From positions 1-19,338 of the forward strand of contig JANNMS010000338.1 of the NCBI GenBank assembly GCA_031398055.1: a stretch of 19,338 nt of DNA, written 5' to 3'. Both the position numbers and the translations under genes were made by a program. The notes under the pieces were generated by a model. It was not told where the DNA came from, did not search any database, and saw only the letters and a program-made list of their open reading frames with translations. Below are positions 7,025 through 15,100 of the stretch, one piece after another. The DNA is from M3007 sp031398055 (GTDB taxonomy: Bacteria; Bacteroidota; Bacteroidia; Chitinophagales; Saprospiraceae). How positions within the stretch are numbered: the stretch's first letter is position 1; every line of letters starts with the position of its first letter.

Positions 7025-7112
7025 CGGAGAGTTAGGGATTCGAACCCTAGGTACCCTTTTGGGGTACACACACTTTCCAGGCGTGCTCCATCGACCACTC
7101 GGACAACTCTCC
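7025..7112 (-). tRNA. tRNA-Ser (anticodon GGA), CCA not encoded
   Basis: The minus strand starts GGAGAGTTGTCCGAGTGGTC. Acceptor GGAGAGT/ACTCTCC; anticodon stem-loop CACGC-CTGGAAA-GTGTG gives GGA (reads UCC/UCU). The long variable arm is GTGTACCCCAAAAGGGTACC, and the T-arm is identical to that of the neighbouring tRNA-Ser(CGA). Position 73 is G, but the next bases are CTG, so CCA must be added after transcription. It lies 101 bp upstream of the CGA gene in the direction of transcription, so the two may be cotranscribed. Confidence 0.96.
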
Positions 7113-7166
7113 AAAAATAATTTCAATGAAATTTGGTATTTGATCAATCAATTAAAAATCAATCAA

Positions 7167-7174
7167 CAAATCTA
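7167..7174 (-). promoter_or_regulatory. Candidate -7 box for the tRNA-Ser pair
   Basis: The minus strand reads TAGATTTG, an exact match to the Bacteroidota -7 consensus TAnnTTTG, 54 bp upstream of tRNA-Ser(GGA). No convincing TTTG occurs at the usual 17-23 bp further upstream, so only half of the promoter is seen. Confidence 0.4.
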
Positions 7175-7262
7175 CCAAACGGGCTGCAAATGTAAAACCC
7201 GTTTTCACAAAAACAATTCCTCGATTAAAAATTCAAGATTTAGTTTGAAACACTTTGAAACT

Positions 7263-7270
7263 TACCTTTG
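7263..7270 (+). promoter_or_regulatory. Candidate -7 box immediately upstream of the EEP gene
   Basis: TACCTTTG matches TAnnTTTG exactly. TTTG at 7244-7247 lies 15 bp upstream, a little short for a -33 box. The box ends only 9 nt before the ATG at 7280, so a transcript from it would have a leader of about half a dozen bases. Confidence 0.45.
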
Positions 7271-7279
7271 CCCAATCTC

Positions 7280-8269
7280 ATGGCAAAATTTTTCAGACAT
7301 CGGCGAGTTCGGCAAATCAGCACCCTCCTTCTGCTTGCAGGGGCATTAGCCTGCATGTTTCCCCCCGATTCGTATTCTTTAAAATGGTGGAGCGGCCATG
7401 CCGAACACATCACGGTGACTTATTTGTTACTCGGCATGATCTTGCTTTTGTCAAATAATATCCGCCTGATGTTCGTCTGTTTGGGTTGCAGCGCGGCAAT
7501 TAGTTTTTTCCTTTTGGAATCCTCGAACCGAAAAATCAAGGATTCAAAACCGACCGATATGCCGTTCATCCGCGTCGCGCATTTCAATGTTGCGAACAGC
7601 GAAGGCGAGGTGTACGATTTTTTGGAAACCCTCCTTTCTCGCAACGCCGACATCCTTTCCATCCAAGAACTTACGCCCGATTGGGATTCGATTTTGCACA
7701 AAACCTTGGCAAAACAATATCCATATTCCATTTCTTTGCCCGATTTGAGCAACGGCATTGCTTTGTATTCGCGTTTCCAACCTTCCAAAACCGATACTTT
7801 TTATTTCAACAACATCCCAAATATCGCCATGGCTTGCCAGCCGGAAGGTTTTCAGAACCAGGTTTGGGTCATCGGTTCGTACATCCGCGCGCCGCTCAAC
7901 GGCAGGGCATTCGAGGAAATGAAAGGCCATCTCGAACGCATTTCATTTTATGCCAATAAATTGACTGACCCCGTCGTGTCCATCGGCGAGTTCAACACCG
8001 TGCCATGGTCTTTGGAAATGCAAGATTTCAGAAGCGCCACCGACCTTTGCGATGCTCGTCGAGGCATCAAACCTTCGCAGTTGGACGGGAATTTCCCACT
8101 TTTTAAAGTGCCGATCGACCATATCTTGTTTTCAAAAGACAAATTTGATTGCCCAAGTTTCGAAACGGTGGGCAACAAACATTCCACCGAACTCGGAATC
8201 GAATGCGTCCTGCAAGTCAAAAAACACGAGCCCACAGTCCAAAATGAACTTCAAAAAAGAACTCAATAG
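7280..8269 (+). CDS. Membrane-anchored endonuclease/exonuclease/phosphatase (EEP) fold protein
   Basis: 329 aa from the ATG at 7280; an in-frame TTG four codons earlier lies inside the promoter-like box and is less likely. The N-terminus has three hydrophobic segments (about residues 14-29, 46-58, 63-79), so the enzyme domain is membrane-tethered, probably facing the periplasm. The EEP domain runs from about 97 to 325. It has the first-strand Asn in RVAHFNV (N103), the metal-binding Glu in LSIQEL (E130), GEFN (E237, N239) where most family members have GDFN, IDH (D280, H281), and NKH at 299-301 where SDH is usual. The conserved His is kept, but its Asp partner is Lys. Metal-dependent phosphodiesterase or lipid phosphatase activity is possible but the substrate is unknown. 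The 3' end overlaps the kinase gene by 26 nt. Confidence 0.82.
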   Translation: MAKFFRHRRVRQISTLLLLAGALACMFPPDSYSLKWWSGHAEHITVTYLLLGMILLLSNNIRLMFVCLGCSAAISFFLLESSNRKIKDSKPTDMPFIRVAHFNVANSEGEVYDFLETLLSRNADILSIQELTPDWDSILHKTLAKQYPYSISLPDLSNGIALYSRFQPSKTDTFYFNNIPNIAMACQPEGFQNQVWVIGSYIRAPLNGRAFEEMKGHLERISFYANKLTDPVVSIGEFNTVPWSLEMQDFRSATDLCDARRGIKPSQLDGNFPLFKVPIDHILFSKDKFDCPSFETVGNKHSTELGIECVLQVKKHEPTVQNELQKRTQ

Positions 8270-8609
8270 TTTTCGCGTGGCGATTGATGGGCTGGTAGAT
8301 TTGTACAAAAATCACGGCCATTTTCGGTTCCACGTTTGGGCAACGGTGGCCGTCGTCGCGGCTGGTTTTTATTTCCAAATTTCAAAAACCGAGTGGTTCG
8401 CCGTGCTGCTCGCCATCGCTTTGGTCAACTGCCTCGAAGCCATGAACACCGCCCTCGAATACCTCACCGATCTCGTTTCTCCGGGTCATCATCCGCTCGC
8501 CGGAAAAGCAAAAGATGCGGCGGCGGCTGCCGTTTTGGTGGCTTCAATTTTTGCGGTGGCGATTGGTTTGATGGTTTTTTTGCCTAAAATTTTTACCCTG
8601 AATTTTTAA
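8244..8609 (+). CDS. dgkA: Diacylglycerol kinase / undecaprenol kinase (DgkA family)
   Basis: 121 aa from the ATG at 8244, which gives the family's normal length of about 120; the open frame continues upstream but only as an antisense-like extension inside the EEP gene. The start MNFKKELNSFRVAIDGL is the family's amphipathic N-terminus. There are three hydrophobic helices (about 31-47, 51-64, 92-113). The active-site signature is ECMNTALE-like: E65-A-M-N68-T-A-L-E72, followed by KAKDAAAAAVL with K90 and D91, all at expected positions. It phosphorylates diacylglycerol or undecaprenol with ATP at the inner membrane. The start lies 26 nt inside the EEP gene, and its TAA stop abuts the ATG of the DUF2279-like gene, so these three form a tight operon. 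Confidence 0.92.
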   Translation: MNFKKELNSFRVAIDGLVDLYKNHGHFRFHVWATVAVVAAGFYFQISKTEWFAVLLAIALVNCLEAMNTALEYLTDLVSPGHHPLAGKAKDAAAAAVLVASIFAVAIGLMVFLPKIFTLNF

Positions 8610-9812
8610 ATGAAAAAATATCTAACACTTTGGTTTTCAATGCTTTTGCTCTCCGTTTTGGAGATGTCGGGTCAAATTCAAAATCTTCAATTGGGTTTTT
8701 CGCAACCCCCAACCCCTAAAGGGGAGCGATTGGTCGGGAAATTTAGCATTCCACTTTCAGTCAATCATTTTGATTTTCAAAACGATTTTTTTTCAGAAAA
8801 AAATCATCAGATAACCACGAATCGCCCCCCTTTAGGGGTTGGGGGCGTGGCCGAAAACCTACCCAATCAACCCAAATTCCTCTCCCTCGAACCCGCCGAC
8901 TCGCTGCACAAAACCCGTTTTTGGACTTGCCTGAGTTTCGGTACCGCCGTTTATTCTGGCACGATGTACGGACTTTACAATGCTTGGTACAAAGATTATC
9001 CGCTCGGCGATTTCCACATTTTCAACGATAACCGCGAGTGGAACCAGATGGACAAAATGGGCCATTGGCTCATGTCGTACAACGAGGCCCGATGGGTGGC
9101 GATGGGTGCAAATTGGACCGGGCTGCGCCCAAAAACTGCGGCCTTGGTCGGTTTCGCCGGCGCGCAATTGATTCAAACTTCGTTCGAAATTTTTGATGGA
9201 TTTTCGGAACAATGGGGTTTTTCGCCCGGCGACGTGGCTTGCAACACACTCGGATCGGGCATGTTTTTGGCGCAAGAACTGGCGTGGCACGAGCAACGGA
9301 TTTTTATGAAAATGTCGGCCATGCCCATAAAATATAGCAATTCGCCCATTTTTTCAACGACCGACCCGACCGTCAGCACGACTTTGAAACGCCGCGCTGA
9401 CGAACTTTACGGCACCGCCCCACTCGATCTGTTTTTAAAAAATTACAACACGCTGGCCGTTTGGGCTTCTTTCAACGTGCGGAGTTTGGCCGGAAAAGAT
9501 AAAATGACTTGGTGGCCGCGTTGGTTAAATGTGGCCGTCGGGATGGGTTCCAACAATCTTTTTGGCGGTTTTGACAACGGCTGGGACTCGGAAAAAGATT
9601 GTCAAAACTGCCCACGTTTCGAACTCGACCCGCAAAAACACCCGCGCACCCGCCAATTTTTTCTCTCCCTTGACCTCGACCCGACGCGTTTGAAAGTGAA
9701 AAACCGTTTTCTCCGAACGTTTTTGCAGACCGCTTCGATTATCAAATTTCCCGCGCCAACTTTGGAATGGACAGATCGGGGGAAGATTTTTTTCCATCCG
9801 GTTTATTTTTGA
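8610..9812 (+). CDS. DUF2279-like envelope protein with a repeat-encoded insert
   Basis: 400 aa. The signal peptide is MKKYLTLWFSMLLLSVLEMSGQ. The conserved part starts around residue 93 (DSLHKTRFW) and includes a small hydrophobic segment with YSGTMYGLYNAWYKDYPLGD, the DKMGHWLMSYNEARW segment (about 147-163) and FEIFDGFSEQWGFSPGDVAC, a pattern seen in DUF2279/YfiM-type periplasmic or lipoprotein families. Function unknown. Residues about 33-79 are encoded by a 140-bp stretch bounded by a near-perfect inverted repeat, giving low-complexity PPTPKGERL and RPPLGVGGV; this looks inserted between signal peptide and domain. The C-terminal half (KMTWWPRWLNVAVGMG onwards) resembles membrane-facing beta strands. 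The ATG directly follows the kinase stop. Confidence 0.72.
   Translation: MKKYLTLWFSMLLLSVLEMSGQIQNLQLGFSQPPTPKGERLVGKFSIPLSVNHFDFQNDFFSEKNHQITTNRPPLGVGGVAENLPNQPKFLSLEPADSLHKTRFWTCLSFGTAVYSGTMYGLYNAWYKDYPLGDFHIFNDNREWNQMDKMGHWLMSYNEARWVAMGANWTGLRPKTAALVGFAGAQLIQTSFEIFDGFSEQWGFSPGDVACNTLGSGMFLAQELAWHEQRIFMKMSAMPIKYSNSPIFSTTDPTVSTTLKRRADELYGTAPLDLFLKNYNTLAVWASFNVRSLAGKDKMTWWPRWLNVAVGMGSNNLFGGFDNGWDSEKDCQNCPRFELDPQKHPRTRQFFLSLDLDPTRLKVKNRFLRTFLQTASIIKFPAPTLEWTDRGKIFFHPVYF
8706..8845. repeat. Inverted-repeat element (CCCCCAACCCCTAAAGGGG) inside a coding sequence
   Basis: The left arm, 8706-8730, begins CCCCCAACCCCTAAAGGGG and ends AGCGAT. The right arm, 8821-8845, is its reverse complement with a single mismatch over 25 bp; 90 bp lie between. 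Each arm also contains the smaller palindrome CCCCTAAAGGGG. It has the look of a dispersed bacterial palindromic element and is read through in frame by the DUF2279-like gene. Confidence 0.85.
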
Positions 9813-9859
9813 AACCATCAAAATGCTTCAAAACCTATAATTTTGTCAAAAAAAACAGA

Positions 9860-10249
9860 ATGACCAAATCAGAATATGTTGATTATTGGAAATTAACTGC
9901 CCAAAAAGATTGGGACGCGGCGGGTCATTTATTTGAAAAAGGCGATTATTTGCACAGCCTTTTTTTCGGACATTTGGTTCTCGAAAAATTGTTGAAAGCA
10001 CATTTTGTAAAAGATAACGTGGCCGATTTTCCGCCAAAAACCCATAATTTGCTGACGCTGATTTCACAAATCGCAATTGCACCTTCCGTTGAACAAATGC
10101 GATTGTTTAGCCAAATGAATCAATTTCAAATAGATGGCCGTTACCCAGATTACAAAGGGGATATTTATAAAATTGCCACAAAAAACTACACAAAAAGTTT
10201 GTTAGAAGAAATTGAAATTTTAAAAACATGGTTACTAACGATGCTGTAA
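9860..10249 (+). CDS. HEPN domain protein (paired with a minimal nucleotidyltransferase)
   Basis: 129 aa from the ATG at 9860. The open frame extends further upstream, but those codons overlap the previous gene. The helical HEPN core includes AQKDWDAAGHLFEKGDYLHS, FFGHLVLEKLLKAHFV, PPKTHNLLTL and QIDGRYPDYKGDIYK, the usual order in HEPN proteins encoded next to MNT nucleotidyltransferases. HEPN/MNT pairs often act as toxin and antitoxin, with some HEPN members being RNases that use R-x4-6-H. That motif is not present here (the only Arg residues, in MRLF and GRYP, have no His at that spacing). So toxicity is uncertain and a binding or regulatory role is equally possible. The 3' end overlaps the nucleotidyltransferase by 22 nt. 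Confidence 0.9.
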   Translation: MTKSEYVDYWKLTAQKDWDAAGHLFEKGDYLHSLFFGHLVLEKLLKAHFVKDNVADFPPKTHNLLTLISQIAIAPSVEQMRLFSQMNQFQIDGRYPDYKGDIYKIATKNYTKSLLEEIEILKTWLLTML

Positions 10250-10545
10250 TTCAAACCGTCCGACAATTTGCAAAAGAAGTAAAAAAGCAAGGAGTCAAAC
10301 TTCGGAAGGTATTTTTATTTGGTTCCTATGCCAGAGGCGAGCAAAGGGCAGATTCAGATATTGACGTGGCAGTTGTTGCGGATGATTTTATTGGTGTGGG
10401 TTTTGAAGACATCAAACGATTTATTGACGTAACCATTCAAAAACCCTACATTTTGTTTGAGTATCATACCTTCAACACCGCCGATTTTGAAGAGGGAAAT
10501 CCATTTGTCGCTGAAATCAAAAAAACGGGCATCCAAGTTGCCTGA
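10228..10545 (+). CDS. Minimal nucleotidyltransferase (MNT / MntA-like)
   Basis: 105 aa. The polymerase-beta-like nucleotidyltransferase motif is intact: VFLFGSYARGEQRADSDIDV, that is G32-S33, ten residues, then D44-I-D46 (GSx10DxD), with the second strand AVVADDF. A third carboxylate would lie around the FEYHTFNTADFEE segment. In characterised pairs MNT proteins AMPylate the HEPN partner to silence it; here the same role is an inference from gene order. The start ATG at 10228 lies within the HEPN gene, giving a 22-nt overlap and tight coupling. It is convergent with the following minus-strand gene, with only 9 bp between stops. Confidence 0.9.
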   Translation: MVTNDAVIQTVRQFAKEVKKQGVKLRKVFLFGSYARGEQRADSDIDVAVVADDFIGVGFEDIKRFIDVTIQKPYILFEYHTFNTADFEEGNPFVAEIKKTGIQVA

Positions 10546-10554
10546 TTTTTTCCC

Positions 10555-11964
10555 TCAAATCATCTCCAAAAACCACTCTTTTTCCATCAAATTTGGCTCG
10601 TCCTCAATTTTTTGTCGCAGCGCAACCCGCGCAATTTCATCGTCCGGCAAAGCCACCAAAAGCCGTGCGTATTTTACCACGTTCAAATAATTTTCTCGGT
10701 GATATCCAAGTTCCGATTGCCGCCGGATGAAGGTTTTCATGCCCGCCAAATGACTTTCCAAAAGGTCAAATTCCGATGATTCAAAATAGATTTTGAGTTG
10801 TAAAGTCCTCGAAATCAGGTTGTTAATCAAATCTTTGTAATCGGCGAGTTGCAAATTTTGGAGTGCCGCGCCGAAATCGCGCCGCACGAAATTCAGTCTG
10901 GCGAGGTTCAAACTGCGCGTCGCTTGTCGATGTTTTTTCTCCAAAAACGGACTGTATTTTTCGATAAAATCCGCTGTCCAAACCGTCTCGTCGAGCCGCA
11001 GCGCAATCGCAACGATGTTGTTAAATGCAAAACGCGAGAGTTGGCCATTTTCCAAAAGCAAATTCCGAGCGAGCGCATTTTGGTATAAATCGAGGGTCTC
11101 GCGAAAAAACGGGGCGGCGCGCTCGTTGATTTTTTTTACCCCAAAATTGATGGCCAGCAAAAACAACGTTCGCAATTCGTCCTCCGGAAAAAGGTCGGCG
11201 TAGGCAAACAATTTTTCTTTAAAAATTGAAAAATGTTGCTCCGGTTGCCGTCCGGCGAGGAAGTAAAAACCGTGGAAATAGAGTTGAATAGCCGGGGGAA
11301 GCGGCTGAGAAATGACATTTTTTGAAAAAATGTCATTTCTGTTTTCCAAAAAATCCAGCACGGAATCCAGCAAACCAAAATCATAATCCGTCCGATAAAC
11401 TGCTTGATGACTCAAAGTCAGGCAGGCCAACCGCAATTTTCGGATGATAAAAGTCTGGTCGGTCAAATCTGAAAGTTCCTGCAAATTCATCGAATCCGAG
11501 CGACGAGCCGCCGAGTCGAACTGGTATTTTTCCCATTCAATCAAGTTCAAATCATGGAAAAAATCGGCATGTCGGTGCGGTTGGCTTTCGCGTGCCGACC
11601 GCGCAGATTTTAAAGTTATCTGAAAATGTTTGTCCAGATTTCGTTTTCGGTAGGCTCCGGCGAGGCGGATTTTGGCTCGGTCGGCGTCGTTAAATTTTTC
11701 ACGGTACATCCAAAAATGTTCGAGCAGGGCAAGCAAATCAGAGTTTGCGAGCCGCATTTTTTGGTCGTCGAAGGTTTTGTTTGCCGGGAAAATTTGCGAA
11801 AAAATTTCCAGCGGATCGGGCGGCATTTTCTTTTCCCAACCATTTTTCAAACCCTCAAAAAGCAGGACGAGGTGGTTTTTTGAATTGAAAAACGGCGAGC
11901 GCACAAACTTGCCGAAGTCGCGGAGTTCTGTTTTTTCCAAAGCCGCGAAGGCTTGCCAGAGCAT
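10555..11964 (-). CDS. Conserved-looking helical protein of unknown function
   Basis: 469 aa from the ATG at 11964 (MLWQAFAALEKTELRDFGKF). The frame stays open for another 160 codons upstream, but that part lies antisense to the start of the next gene and has no coding character. I do not recognise a domain. The protein is rich in Leu, Phe, Asp/Glu, Arg and Lys, with helix-pair spacing (for example FAYADLFPEDELRTLFLLAI, and AALQNLQLADYKDLINNL) that suggests TPR-like or other all-helical repeats. There is no signal peptide or membrane helix, so it is probably cytoplasmic. Part of it (about residues 209-219, RNDIFSKNVIS) is encoded by a 33-bp perfect palindrome. It runs convergent to the HEPN/MNT pair and divergent from the large T9SS protein. 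Confidence 0.75.
   Translation of the reverse strand: MLWQAFAALEKTELRDFGKFVRSPFFNSKNHLVLLFEGLKNGWEKKMPPDPLEIFSQIFPANKTFDDQKMRLANSDLLALLEHFWMYREKFNDADRAKIRLAGAYRKRNLDKHFQITLKSARSARESQPHRHADFFHDLNLIEWEKYQFDSAARRSDSMNLQELSDLTDQTFIIRKLRLACLTLSHQAVYRTDYDFGLLDSVLDFLENRNDIFSKNVISQPLPPAIQLYFHGFYFLAGRQPEQHFSIFKEKLFAYADLFPEDELRTLFLLAINFGVKKINERAAPFFRETLDLYQNALARNLLLENGQLSRFAFNNIVAIALRLDETVWTADFIEKYSPFLEKKHRQATRSLNLARLNFVRRDFGAALQNLQLADYKDLINNLISRTLQLKIYFESSEFDLLESHLAGMKTFIRRQSELGYHRENYLNVVKYARLLVALPDDEIARVALRQKIEDEPNLMEKEWFLEMI
11308..11340. repeat. 33-bp perfect palindrome within a coding sequence
   Basis: AGAAATGACATTTTTT (11308-11323), a single central G (11324), then AAAAAATGTCATTTCT (11325-11340), the exact reverse complement. 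It is translated as RNDIFSKNVIS in the 469-aa gene. Its length and perfection are unusual for coding DNA. Confidence 0.9.
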
Positions 11965-12150
11965 GGTTTTTTCCAAGTCAAAATTTATTTTAAAATACAA
12001 ATTTCTAATTAAAATATTGAAAATCAATTTCTTACAAACATTTTTTAAAAATTTAAAAATACAAACTCCGAAAAATGTATTTGTGTGGCCAGAAAGCGCG
12101 GTGAATGTTTGCAGTGTCAAAGTATCTGAACTCGACATCAATTTAAAAAT
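11965..12150. promoter_or_regulatory. AT-rich divergent intergenic region
   Basis: 186 bp between the divergent starts of the 469-aa gene and the 1053-aa secreted protein gene. It is visibly AT-rich with long A and T runs (for example 12030-12062) and must carry both promoters. No exact TAnnTTTG box was found on either strand; TGTATTTG at 12074-12081 is only a partial resemblance. Confidence 0.4.
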
Positions 12151-15100
12151 ATGAAACAACAAGTTTGCATCCTCGTCGCGCTGATTTTCGCGCTCCTTTT
12201 TTCGAAAAGCCTTTTTTCGCAGCAGCCGTGCTCGCCGCACCCAGATTTGTCGCTCGGCACGCCATTCGTTTTGACCTGCCTGAATACTTCGGTGATTTTG
12301 CCGGTCAGTTCGAGTACGTTTGGCGTCAGTTGGGCTTGGTCGGGCCCCGGTGGATTTTCCAGCACGCTGCAAAATCCGACCGTTTCCGTTCCCGGAAATT
12401 ATTCGGTGACCGTGACCGAGCCGACGAACGGCTGCACCGCGACCGGGCAAATGCCGGTTTCGGCGGATTTACAAGCCCCTATCTTCACCGTCGTAGGGAA
12501 CACAGTTTTGAGTTGCGCCAATCCTTCGGTGACTTTATTGGCTTTGGCGAACCCGATTCCGCCGCAGCAGGGATTGACGTATAATTGGCAAGGGCCGGGA
12601 GGGTTTACGAGCACGCTCCGAGACCCGATGGTGACAGTTCTGGGGGCATATTTTGTAACGGTTGTTGCCCCGAACGGTTGCCAGTCCAACGCGACCGTGC
12701 AGGTAACACAAAATATTGCTGCGCCGATCGTTTCAGTTTTGGTGGAAAACTTGAACTGCAACAACCCTGTCGGGAAATTAACAGCCACGGCAGCCGGCAA
12801 TAATCTGACTTATTTGTGGTCAAATGGCAGCACGGCGGAGACCGTAACTACCAGTATTTCAGGAAATTATACGGTGACGGTGACGGGACCGAACGGCTGC
12901 ACGGGGACGGCTTCTGGAAATTTGGCCACTGATTTATCGGCCATTTCCGTGGATATTTTCCAACAAAGTTGCCCGGGAATCAACGACGCGGGACTTTCCG
13001 TCAAAAACCCAGCAGGTTTGGACATCCTTTGGTCGAACGGTTCGACGAACGGTCAAATCGAAAATCTCGCCCCGGGAACATATTGCGTCACCGTGACCAA
13101 CCCGACGGCAGGCTGCACGGTGGACACTTGCCTGATTTTTTACGAATTACAACCGTTGATTTTTGAAAACATTTCCACCGTCAACCCGACCTGCCCGGGC
13201 GCTGCCGATGGCAAAATATTTTTCCAAGTGACCGGCGGCACGGCACCTTATACTTTCATCTGGAATCCGGCGCAACCTTCGCCGTTTAACCAAAACCTCC
13301 CAGCCGGAACTTATCAAATCACGTTCACCGATGCCCACGGCTGTTCGGCGGCTTCGCCGCAAATTATCCTCGTCGACCCGCCGCCGATTGTTTCAACTTT
13401 TGAAATTTTGCCTTCGCAAAATGGGGATTGTTTTTCGACCGTCATTTTGGGTTTTACCGGCGGCGCAGCACCTTATTCAGTTACTTGGTCGAATGGAAAT
13501 TCTGGTGCGTCGGGACTTTTTCCGCCCGGCGTTTACTTCGTGACCATCACCGATGCCAACGGCTGCAGCGAAATTTTGACGGTGGCCAATCCAAACGACT
13601 GCGGCTACCGCCTCGAAGGCCATTTGAAAAATGACAAAAACAGCAATTGCCTCCCCGAAACCGCCGAACCGAACCTCAAAAATTGGATAATCAAAGCAAC
13701 TTCAACTTCCGGCGGCGCGGATTTTTTCAGCGTTTCCGATTCGACTGGGTATTATTTTATGGGTGTTTTGCCCGGAAATTATTCAGTTGCAGCCATTCCG
13801 CCCTCGACAAATTGGTCGGCCTGCAATCCCGTTGCCGTGACGATGCCCGCCACAGCCGACACGATTTTGGCAGATTTAGCCGCTTCCGCAGAAAATGATT
13901 GCCCGGAAATGACCATTGATTTGACCGCCGGGACGCTGCGCCGCTGTTTTGACAACAATTTTTATTACCTAAAATATTGCAACATCGGCAGCCAGCCAGC
14001 CACCGATGCTTTTGTGGATTTGACGCTCGACCCGTTTTTGGAATTTCAAAGTTCCTTTCTGTCAGCCACGGATTTTGGTGGAAATGTCTACCGTTTTCAA
14101 CTCGGCACGGTCGCGCCGGGCGATTGCTCCAATTTTTGGGTTCAGGTAAAAGTCAGTTGCGCGGCGGTTTTGGGGCAGTCGCACTGCTCGGAGGCGCACA
14201 TTTTTCCGGATACTTTGTGCCATCCGGCTCCGACGAATTGGTCGGGCGCGAACCTGATTTTGAATGGAATTTGCGAGACCGATTCGCTGCGGTTTGTCAT
14301 CAAAAATGAAAGTGTTTTCGACATGAATTCGCAACTCGAATATATTGTTATTGAAGATGGCGTGATGCTCCGCACGGCCAGCGAACCGCCGCTCGCAGCA
14401 GGTGGCGAAATGATTGTCGCCGTGCCAAAAAATGGGAAAACTTGGCGGCTTGAAGTCCAGCAGGAAGCCAACCACCCGAACCCAGAACCTCGGATGCTTT
14501 CGGTCGAGGGATGCGCAAACGGTTCATTTTCAACGGGTTTTGTCGCGCAATTCCCAGTCAGCGACAACCCAGCAGCCATCGATATTGAGTGTCGAGCGAA
14601 CCAAGGTAGTTACGATCCGAACGACAAAACCGGCTTTCCGGAAGGCTACGGTTTGAAAAAATACGTGCTTCCTGGCACCGATTTGGAGTACCTGATTCGC
14701 TTTCAAAATACGGGGACGGACACGGCTTTCACGGTCGTCGTGCGGGATACTTTGTCTGAATTTTTGGACATCGAAACGGTGCGGGCAGGTGCGTCGAGCC
14801 ACAATTACCGTTTTGAAATGGCGGGTGAAAATGTCTTGAAATTCATTTTTGAAAATATTTTGCTGCCCGATTCCAACATCAATTCCGCCGCGTCGAACGG
14901 TTTCTTGAAATTTCGAATTTCCCCAAAAACCGACGTGCCGCTCGAAACGGACATCAAAAACACGGCGGCCATTTTCTTTGACTTCAACGAACCGGTTTTG
15001 ACAAATACAACGGTTCATCGGATTGGGATAAATTTTGTTTTGCGGTCGTGGTCGCCCGTTCGTCCAGATATTTCATTGAAAATTTCGCCGCACCCGATGG

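Noticed and set aside
7112..7119. CAAAAATA (minus strand TATTTTTG) as a promoter -7 box for tRNA-Ser(GGA)
   Set aside because: The box overlaps the first base of the tRNA, so initiation from it would start inside the gene.
8052..8243. Longer N-terminus for the DgkA gene
   Set aside because: It overlaps the EEP coding region in another frame, has no membrane or family character, and the 121-aa form matches the family length.
11965..12450. N-terminal extension of the 469-aa gene across the divergent region
   Set aside because: It lies antisense to the signal peptide of the 1053-aa protein and is rich in Arg/Lys without domain features.
12399..14579. Several antisense open frames of 70-145 codons within the 1053-aa gene
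   Set aside because: Shadow frames of a repetitive real gene; no recognisable domains, promoters or ribosome sites.
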